A program made the translations under genes and the position numbers. From Vibrio maritimus (GTDB lineage: Bacteria > Pseudomonadota > Gammaproteobacteria > Enterobacterales > Vibrionaceae), in assembly GCA_000755425.1 (NCBI GenBank), contig BBMT01000001.1:124001-188000 (forward strand): DNA of 64,000 bases, given 5' to 3'. Every line of letters starts with the position of its first letter. Position 1 is the stretch's first letter. This document shows, in pieces, positions 57,238 to 64,000 of the stretch. The notes below the pieces were generated by a model, which searched no databases, was not told the origin of the DNA, and saw only the letters and a list, made by a program, of their open reading frames with translations.

Positions 57238-57505
57238 CAGCACTCCTTAATTACGGTATTCCCTTAACAATGCTTAGATAATAGTCTGTAATGACCGACA
57301 TTTTCTCAACTTTAGAGCCAAACTTCCAAAAATATTGGAATTAACTTATTCGCTCACTTTTACCTCTCGGTTTAAATTGTATCCATCGCAACGCAACAGA
57401 GTTTCGCGGAGCGTTTTAAACCTTAGGGTGGGGGAGAGGACTCTTCACCAAGTCAATGTAAATCGCACGGATGCCATAAACACCAGTCAATACGAGGCAC
57501 AGATT

Positions 57506-58749
57506 ATGGCTAAAAATGATATTCAAAATAACCCGCACCTAGATCCTGAGATGAAGTCATTCATGCTTTCCGAGCAAGAAAAATGGGACAAGCTGAACGC
57601 CAGCTTAATTGAGCAATTTAAAGATACACGTTGTCATGTTGAACATGGATTTGCACGCTATCGTGCCGCTTATGTAGGTGATCTGAACGCGGTTTATGTA
57701 CCAGACCCAGATGTTGGTGAAATGCATGCAATGACCGGTGACAGCCTAGCAGACGATGCAATGCAGTTTTGGCGTGAACACAAAAACAAACCGCTAAAAG
57801 ATGTGGCTCCAGAGCTGTTTTCTGAGATGCAAGAAGAGTCTGACGGTCTAGCAGCCGCACTCGAAAGCTGCGGTGTCAAAGTGATTCGCAACCGTGATTG
57901 TGAGTACCCAGAAGCGATTGTTGATAATAATGCTGCATGGAAAGGCCCCAAATTCTGCTCAATTTACGGTGGGCCGGGTTATGGTCGTATCATGGGCGAT
58001 ACATTCATGCAAATTTGGGAGTGTGGCCCTGTACGTCAGTGGGAATTTGCGACACGTGCTGGCACCAATGAGTTGTTTAAAGCGAACCCTGATTTGCGCT
58101 ACCGTTCGATGCCGTTCCCTGAGCCAGATGTAAACATGCAAGGGCCAGGCATGATTGGTATTGATAACGCAGCTGTGAAGATCTTCCCTAACAAACACTT
58201 GTTATTAGGTTGGGGTGTTCCGAACAAAGAGTGTATTCCAGAAACCTATCAAGAAGAGACTTGTCATGACCATACCTCGGCAGGTAACCCACTTGGTGGT
58301 AAGTTCATGATGGAACGAATCTTGGAAGATGAGGGTTATACATATGAAGAAGTTTTCTTCGATTCGAACCTAACCTATCATTTTGATTGCTTAATTATGA
58401 TGATCAAAGAGGGCGTTGTTGGTCTACCTGATGCGCCAAACTATGGTTTGATGAGCGAAGGCTTGCCTAAGTGCCTTGAGGCTACACCATCATTCCTATC
58501 CCTCTGGAAGATGTAGCTCGCGGAGCAATGAACGCACCTACGATTGGTGACGGTCGAATCTTGATTGATGACCGTTGTGAAGAGACGATGCGCCGATTGC
58601 GTGCACACGGCATTGAACCCGTGCCGGTGAAGTACTCTGCTTGTTGGGACACGTTTAACTCTGGTATGGATTGTTCGGATGCAGAAATTTGGCGCGAGAA
58701 TGATATTAGCGAATATGAAGCGAGTCTGGTTGAAACAGAAAGCGAATAA
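57506..58749 (+). CDS. amidinotransferase-like pentein enzyme, one frame break
   Basis: 414 aa after repair, resembling glycine/inosamine amidinotransferases that move an amidino group from arginine to an amine. The His-Asp of NLTYHFDCLIMMIKEG and the Cys of FNSGMDCSDAEIW sit where this fold keeps catalytic His and Cys; DCEYPEAIVDNN and MIGIDNAAVKIFPNKHLLLG are further conserved runs. GAGG precedes ATG 57506. A base is missing near 58481, joining KCLED to YTIIPIPLEDVARGAMN. The acceptor amine is unknown: the usual tail GGGFHCWT is replaced. Controlled by the divergent LysR. Confidence 0.75.
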
Positions 58750-58790
58750 CTCGTCATCTTTCTCCACAGTTATTCTCGATAGTTGAAGCT

Positions 58791-58816
58791 AAAAAGACCA
58801 CATAGTGTGGTCTTTT
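58791..58816. terminator. bidirectional terminator between convergent genes
   Basis: AAAAGACCACA / TGTGGTCTTTT (11 bp, perfect) with loop TAG, A and T tracts on both sides. Confidence 0.92.
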
Positions 58817-58823
58817 GTTGTAT

Positions 58824-59407
58824 TTAAAGAAGTAGCCCGCTAGCGCCTAACGCAATGAATAGGATTCCAGTGAGCCGATTAATAATCATAATATGACGTT
58901 TTAGAAAGCCAGCTACTTTCTCGGTTGCAAGTGACAGAAGTAAGTGAATGGACAGAGTAATGATAATCAACTCTAGCGTAAGCACTGCTGCTTGCAGCGC
59001 AAAGTATTCTTCACCTTTAACAAAAAGGGGGAACAATGCACCAAAAAACACGATAGTTTTTGGATTCAAAAGCGAGATCAATACACCACTTCTATAACCA
59101 TAGGGTCGTGCCTCGATCATGCTTGACTTTTCGAATAGTAAATCGCACGGCACCCTAGGTAGATAATGTAGCTGCTACATAATCCGGTCATGACTTGGTA
59201 GGCAAGGGCGTTAGTATGAACTAGGGTCAACAGCCAAGAGTTCGACAGTATTGATGCAAGCAACAGTCCGGTAGAAATGCCGAGTATGACCGGAATCGTT
59301 CGTTGCATATTCTGGTTTAAACTGTTGCTCAATACCGCCAGCATCCCCGGGCCTGGAGATGCCGCTGAAGCTATGCATATGGTGATAAACGCAAGCTGAC
59401 TTTCCAT
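58824..59407 (-). CDS. LysE/RhtB family amino-acid exporter, one frame break
   Basis: 194 aa after repair, six predicted transmembrane helices. The start MESQLAFITICIASAASPGPGMLAVLSNSL has the conserved PGP of the family, and SLLNPKTIVFFGALFPLF is a second hallmark. One base is missing near 59125 (SKSSMIEARPYGYRSG restored). Likely exports an amino acid or homoserine-lactone-like compound. It lies 27 bases after the methyltransferase gene on the same strand. Confidence 0.9.
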
Positions 59408-59434
59408 CTTATTCCTTAATGGCCGTCATCACTG

Positions 59435-60181
59435 TCATTGGCCAATTGAGTGCCATCCGGTTGGGGTGCGACGAATGCCAAGTAGGCGCTCTGCATCATC
59501 CAAACTGTGTTTGTGAGAATACTCAGGTTTGTTGGAATGAAGGAGTGACAAGAAGACACCGATATCTTCTTTTCTCTCAAAATGCCACTGCAGTGCAAGA
59601 TCAGTAAACTTAGGTTCGCTCCACCCTGTGAGTTTGCACAAACTCTTGGCGTAAGGTTTGCTCAAGAAGCTAACTTCGTGACCTGTAGTGCATGAAATCG
59701 CCACATGCTCATCAAAATAGTCTGATAGCTTAGTGCCACTGAAAATGTCACAAATCACCAGTCGTGCGCCGGGTTTGGCAAACTGCGCTAAGTTATTCAA
59801 GACAGCTTCTTTACTTTTTACATGGTGGAAAGCGCCACGTGACCATATAGCATCGAGCTGGACCCCTTCAGAGAGAGAAATATCTTCAGCTGGCCTTTGC
59901 ATGATGGTGATGTTGTCGTCTGCTCGTTCGTAAATAGGCTTTAATTGATCTGGAGAAGGGTCGACGACAAATAGTCGTCCTTCAGGACCAATAGAGGTAG
60001 AAATATCGAATGAGAAAAAGCCACTTCCCGCTCCAATTTCTAGTATTGACTCACCGCATTGAGGGGAAAGAAAGTCATACATCATTAACGTGTCTTCTTT
60101 CCAACACTCAGGAAATTGATTCAAAGCCAATTTGTACGAACGAGATCGCTCTGTCGAGAACTCGACTTGATGTAACTCCAT
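59435..60181 (-). CDS. class I SAM-dependent methyltransferase
   Basis: 248 aa, intact. Motif I is ESILEIGAGSGFFSFDIS, followed by LFVVDPSPDQ (motif II), RPAEDISL and WSRGAFHHVKSKEAVLNNL, as in the UbiE/small-molecule group. ATG 60181. It lies between the AraC gene (upstream, 85 bases) and the LysE exporter, suggesting a three-gene unit for making or handling and exporting a methylated metabolite. The substrate cannot be inferred. Confidence 0.88.
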   Translation of the reverse strand: MELHQVEFSTERSRSYKLALNQFPECWKEDTLMMYDFLSPQCGESILEIGAGSGFFSFDISTSIGPEGRLFVVDPSPDQLKPIYERADDNITIMQRPAEDISLSEGVQLDAIWSRGAFHHVKSKEAVLNNLAQFAKPGARLVICDIFSGTKLSDYFDEHVAISCTTGHEVSFLSKPYAKSLCKLTGWSEPKFTDLALQWHFERKEDIGVFLSLLHSNKPEYSHKHSLDDAERLLGIRRTPTGWHSIGQ

Positions 60182-60266
60182 TTATTTTTTACTCCAACTA
60201 ACCTAGCTACTGACGTTGTTATTTTATTTGTTTATTCAGTCGCTACTCTAATGAGCCTGGAGGCAG

Positions 60267-61093
60267 CTATCTTGTAAAAAATTGCTGTTGGTATGTCTTT
60301 GGATTGATCCCCATCGCGCTGACGAAGGTTTTATGAAAGTGACTTTGGTCATGAAAACCACAGGCGACTGCGACATCAATAGGTTTGTGTCCTGCCTTTA
60401 ACAAGGATTTGGAGTAGCAGACTCTTTGCTGGACTTGAAATTGGTGAGGAGTAACGCCGAAATGACGTTTAAATTCATGAATCAAGTGATATTTACTTAC
60501 ACCAGTTAAAGTAGCCAACTCATCGAGTGAAACCTTATTGGTGCAGTAATCTGCAAGATAGTCACGGGCGATAATGATGTTAGATTTGGCATCCAAACCA
60601 TCAGTATTCGCGAGTCTAGATGAGCCGTATTGCAAGATCATTTTCACTAATAACAACTCTAGATGACTCTCGACTTCAAGTTGCTCTCCACCGCTATGAA
60701 TTGTAGAAAGCAGTAAGTGCATTTGCCGTTTCAACCTGTCATCAGAGATGATGCTTCCACGAAATGTTGGCAGTCCATCTTTCGAGTACATCTCTTTATA
60801 GATATCGCGCACTTGTTGTTCACTTGGTAGATACCGCGATATCGCCACCCTTGTTCACAACCTTTGCTACCGGTATGGATCTCGTCTGGGCTGATTACAC
60901 AAATATCGCCGCTGATGGCATTGTGAGTAGCACCTTTGTGAAAGAACTGCTGAACACCCGCATCAACAAGTGTAATTACAAACTCTCCGTGCGCGTGTTT
61001 GCCAAATGTGGTATCGACAAACTGTGCATTGATGACATCCATTCCATCGAATGCCTCAAAGCTTGCCAGATGACAGAATTCTTCTTTAGACAT
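60267..61093 (-). CDS. AraC family regulator with N-terminal cupin domain, one frame break
   Basis: 275 aa after repair. The N-terminal cupin (TFGKHAHGEFVITLVDAGVQQFFHKG, PDEIHTGSKG) binds the effector; the C-terminal double helix-turn-helix is KVSLDELATLTGVSKYHLIHEFKRHFGVTPHQF and PIDVAVACGFHDQSHFHKTFVSAMGINPKTYQ. A C is missing near 60826, joining RYRGIY to PSEQQVRDIY. It is in line with the methyltransferase and LysE genes, as in AraC-LysE export loci. Confidence 0.9.
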
Positions 61094-61124
61094 TTATATC
61101 AACGTTCCTTGTTACACTCCTTGT

Positions 61125-61162
61125 AAAAAATAGCGGTGTGCAGAGATTCAACACCGCTATTT
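61125..61162 (-). terminator. terminator after the GST gene
   Basis: AAATAGCGGTGT / ACACCGCTATTT (12 bp, perfect) over an 11-base loop. On the minus strand it is followed by TTTTAC. Confidence 0.88.
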
Positions 61163-61244
61163 CTGTGGAGCCTATCACACAAAATGAGGACTTACTCTTA
61201 GGTTTAGCTCCTTTTGTGCACCTTGTTGCAATGTCAGTATTACT

Positions 61245-62104
61245 TTATTTAGGCTGTTTGGCGAGGACTTCGTCAATATCGGATGCACTGTGGCGCTCGG
61301 CCAAGGTTTCCCACTCTTCTCCCCATACACGGTTTACGATACGGCCGCGTTTCACTGCTGGACGCTCTGCAATCTCTTTTGCCCAGCGTATTAGGTTAGG
61401 GTAGCTTTCAACATCTAGGAACTCGGCAGCGTCATACTGATTATTGATCACTAGGTTGCCATACCATGGCCAGGTCGCAATATCTGCAATCGTGTATTCG
61501 TCTCCCGCAAGGAACTGATTGTCAGCGAGACGTGCATCAAGAAGGTGCAGTTGGCGCTTCGTTTCCATTGTGAAGCGGTTGATTGGGTATTCGAATTTTT
61601 CTGGAGCGTAGGCGTAGAAATGACCAAAACCACCCCCTAAATAAGGCGCTGAACCTTGCAGCCAGAATAGCCAGTTCATCGCTTCAACACGCTTGTCCGC
61701 CTTCTTAGGCAATAGCGCATCAAACTTTTCTGCGAGATAAAGCAGAATATTGCCCGACTCAAAGACGCGAACTGGGTCATTGCCTGAGCGATCTAGTAAA
61801 GCAGGAATTTTTGAGTTTGGGTTTACGGCGACAAAGCCAGAGCCAAATTGATCGCCATCACCAATTTTGATGGTGTAGGCATCGTATTCCGCCTCTGCCT
61901 TACCAAGCGCAAGCAGCTCTTCAAGCATGATAGTAACTTTCTGACCGTTGGGTGTTGCTAACGAATAGAGTTGTAGCGCATGCTCGCCGGAGGGGAGGGG
62001 CTGGTCGTGTCTCGCACCAGAGTCGGTCGGTTGATACTGGCCCACTGGCCGCCACTTTCGCTATCATGCGTCCAAACTTTAGGTGGGGTATATTGATTCG
62101 TCAT
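61245..62104 (-). CDS. yghU: glutathione S-transferase, YghU type, one frame break
   Basis: 286 aa after repair, close to the 288 aa of E. coli YghU, a disulfide-reductase-like GST. LQLYSLATPNGQKVTIMLEELLALG (thioredoxin half), NPNSKIPALLDRSG, RVFESGNILLYLAEKF, NWLFWLQGSAPYLGGGFGHFY and EYTIADIATWPWYGNL match the family. GGAGAG precedes ATG 62104 (MTNQYTPPKVWTHDS). One base is lost near 62024, splitting off the first 30 or so residues. Cytosolic. Single gene. Confidence 0.9.
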
Positions 62105-62264
62105 GCTTTTGCTCTCCATCATATTATTGCAAAACACGCCATCGCGTTGATTCAAAATCGTAGCTGGATTAGCACAAGTCTTCAATATTATTGAGTAAAA
62201 CTTAAATTATAACTTATGACTATGCGACATTTGGGGGCTGGAGAGTAGTGCTTGGAAGGAGCAT

Positions 62265-62426
62265 AAAAAAAGCGGGCATTATCGCCCGCCAAAACGTTAT
62301 TCAATAAATCAAATTCCGTAATACAATCCGAAGAGGCATGTCCTCTTCAAAGGGTTAATCGCATCAAGAGAGAGAACACTTGGTTCGGCTGTGACGGCCA
62401 TTACCAAGCTACACTATCGACGCGGT
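62265..62426 (-). ncRNA. candidate small RNA, minus strand
   Basis: A strong minus-strand terminator (GCGGGC / GCCCGC, loop of 6, then TTTTTTT) lies upstream of the GST start and cannot serve any neighbouring coding gene. Upstream of it is a second stem, GAAGAGG / CCTCTTC, and CATAAT as a possible -10 box at 62433-62438. A transcript of about 160 nt with two hairpins follows, in the size range of Hfq-type regulators. No open frame of note. The start point is inferred. Confidence 0.55.
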
Positions 62427-62618
62427 AAGTCTATTATGACGATATGAGCGTAATTTTCTATAACTGAAAAAATCAGTCATTTGTAGTACATAAATGGCAA
62501 ATAGTGTCAAAAATATGGCCAAATCACACTATTGGTGTAACAAAATATTATTGTTTATCTAAACACTTACCGGCTGTTATATTGGGCGCACCATTTACTT
62601 CTCTGGAGCTGACACATT

Positions 62619-63085
62619 ATGAGCCCGCTACCCAGTGATGGATATATTTGCTATTTGGTGACGGAACACCTCAAGAAGATCCTTTCGGAATCGACCAATA
62701 TTAAGCTGTCGTTGTTCAATTTCTTTGTCCTTCAGTATGTCGACAAGTGTTCAGAGCAAGGCTTGTCGGAATGCACTCAATATATGATCAGCCAAGCATT
62801 TCTTGCTGATACATCTAAAGTGAACAAAGCGGTACGTGAACTAGAGTCTGCGGAACTTGTGACAGCCACCAAGATCAAGCAGAGTGGTCGCATCAAAAAG
62901 ATACTTGCTGTTACCCCGCCGGTAGAAAATTGATAGAGATTCATCGAGCGAAAACTGATGCCATTGGCGAGCAGTATCTGACGGCAGTTCGTGGACGTGT
63001 CAATGCTGATGAGGTGTTTGATGCTCACAACACCACCATGGCGGCGTTTTATGATGCGCTAAAGCTCTACAAGAGTGCTTGTTGA
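62619..63085 (+). CDS. winged helix-turn-helix regulator (MarR-like), one frame break
   Basis: 155 aa after repair. The first part is a MarR-like wHTH: SLFNFFVLQYVDKCS, TQYMISQAFLADTSKVNKAVRELESAELVTATK. One A is missing near 62928, so the frame stops early; adding it continues as VEKLIEIHRAKTDAIGEQY and ends LKLYKSAC at 63085. ATG 62619 follows a CTGGAGCTGACACATT site. It may govern the neighbouring candidate RNA or the GST gene, both transcribed away from it, but this is only positional. Confidence 0.75.
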
Positions 63086-63096
63086 GTAGCGAAACA

Positions 63097-63130
63097 AAAA
63101 AGCAAGTACCGATATAGGCACTTGCTTTTT
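63097..63130. terminator. bidirectional terminator between wHTH gene and glgC
   Basis: AAAAAGCAAGTACC pairs with GGCACTTGCTTTTT (one mismatch) over GATATA; A and T tracts on both sides. Confidence 0.9.
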
Positions 63131-63216
63131 AAACAGTTTGATTTTATTTCCCAGTTACTAATTCAGCCGCAGAGTGTATGAGTCATTCAGACCAATGTTT
63201 ACGAAACTGTCGCTTT

Positions 63217-64000
63217 TTAAGAAACTATTGCTTCAGCGTTTTCTTGGTGTGAAGTGGTATTGCTTGTTTCAAACATCTCAGCGCAAACTAACACTACATC
63301 ATTTTCAGTGACAGTGTAACGTTTCTGGTCTTCTTCGAGATCATAGCCGATCACAGTGCCATCGGGGACGACACATCCTTCTGCAACAATCACTTTCTTT
63401 AGCTTACAGCGACTACCAACACAGCGCGTGGCAACAAGATGCTGTCTTTCACTTCCGCAAAGTCTTCGACTCGCACATCAGAGGAAACTAAGCTATGTTC
63501 AACCTGGCCACCAGAGATAATAGCGCCTGCGCAAAGAACTGAATCAACAGCGAAACCACGGCGTTGTGGGTCATTAAATAAGAACTTCACCCCAGGTCGT
63601 TGTACTTGGTTAGTCATGATAGGCCAGCTGGTATCGTAAAGATCAAGCTCTGGCGTTGGCGCTAGCAAATCCATAGTCGCAGCGTAGTACTCGTCTACAT
63701 GACCCACATCACGCCAGTAGCCGTTGGCGCCAGGATGGCCACGCTCGGTGAACACGTAGCCTTTAATCTTCTTTCGGCCAATAAGGTAGGATGATGTTGT
63801 GCCCAAAGTCGTGTTTATAGTTTGGATCATCAAGGGCTTGTCTAAGTTCGGCATCCAAAACGTCTACATTAAAGATATAGATACCCATTGAGATGAGCGC
63901 CTTATCCTCATTGTTTGGCATTGGAGTTGGGTTGGCAGGTTTTTCTACAAAGTTGATGATGTCACCATCTTCATTGAGACCCATTACGCCGAACTCTGAC
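63217..64000 (-). CDS. glgC: glucose-1-phosphate adenylyltransferase, 3' part, two frame breaks
   Basis: C-terminal two thirds of ADP-glucose pyrophosphorylase, the committed step of glycogen synthesis. The segment EFGVMGLNEDGDIINFVEKP, SMGIYIFNVDVL, ANGYWRDVGHVDEYYAATMDLL and the left-handed beta-helix (VDSVLCAGAIISGGQVEHSLVSSDVRVEDFAEV) are typical. Breaks: near 63789, two bases lost in a C run (IIPYLIGRKKIKG restored), and one base near 63423 (VGSRCKLKKVIVAEGCVVPDG restored), after which it ends ENAEAIVS at 63217. The 5' end lies beyond the window. Confidence 0.93.

Noticed and set aside
1..64000. Programmed frameshifting or widespread pseudogenes as the cause of the split genes
   Set aside because: The breaks occur at ordinary short homopolymers without slippery-site or stimulator structure, in housekeeping and accessory genes alike, and almost all need exactly one added base. 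Sequencing indels explain this more simply.

Overview
The window looks like chromosomal DNA of a marine gammaproteobacterium, most likely Vibrionaceae. The grounds are protein similarity recalled from memory (Puu/Agu/Gab, MngABR, YghU, GlgC, DUF2959), AT-leaning intergenic DNA, dense small operons and many secreted or outer-membrane proteins. I could run no database search, so the species is open.

Layout. 0-7 kb: a + strand set puuC(partial)-puuB-aguB-aguA-gabD-gabT, a route from agmatine through putrescine and GABA to succinate, closed by a strong terminator. 7-9 kb: first manA and a GNAT acetyltransferase. 9-16 kb: a choice-of-anchor-I type lipoprotein, a 603-aa Cys/Met-type PLP enzyme with a divergent Lrp regulator, a cytochrome b561, a degenerate GGDEF protein and a trefoil-like secreted protein. 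16-23 kb: mannosylglycerate catabolism (mngA, mngB, a second manA) with divergent mngR. 23-26 kb: DUF2959 lipoprotein, MarR, diheme-type cytochrome b and cytochrome c', the last two facing each other across a perfect 52-bp palindrome. 26-29 kb: class III aminotransferase, beta-keto acid cleavage enzyme and TAXI binding protein. 29-37 kb: DM13 protein, a large secreted protein with a calcium-loop motif, amine oxidase-like flavoprotein, AraC and MerR regulators, ABM monooxygenase, EamA transporter. 37-42 kb: LysR, small outer-membrane barrels, exported metallo-beta-lactamase-fold hydrolase and two small cysteine-containing exported proteins. 42-54 kb: second EamA transporter, two short genes, an RND pump, glycine-zipper protein, sensor diguanylate cyclase, envelope proteins, an 11-copy octamer repeat, a foldback element and a YibH-like HlyD pair. 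54-64 kb: tRNA-Leu(GAG), universal stress protein, nitroreductase, LysR/amidinotransferase pair, AraC-methyltransferase-LysE set, YghU-type GST, a candidate sRNA, a winged-helix protein and partial glgC.

A dominant property of the sequence is about 39 frame breaks in about 30 of roughly 60 genes. Nearly all are repaired by adding one base, usually within a short homopolymer, and the repaired coordinates then give whole codon counts and normal family lengths. The likely cause is uncorrected sequencing indels, not gene decay. Coordinates below span whole repaired genes, and each break is located.

The most interesting leads are the 52-bp palindrome of the MarR/cytochrome locus, the TTGATTGG repeat upstream of a porin-like gene, the LysR/barrel/hydrolase/small-protein cluster, the aminotransferase-BKACE-TAXI operon without a permease, an RND pump with altered proton-relay residues and no adapter gene, and a likely sRNA at 62.3 kb.
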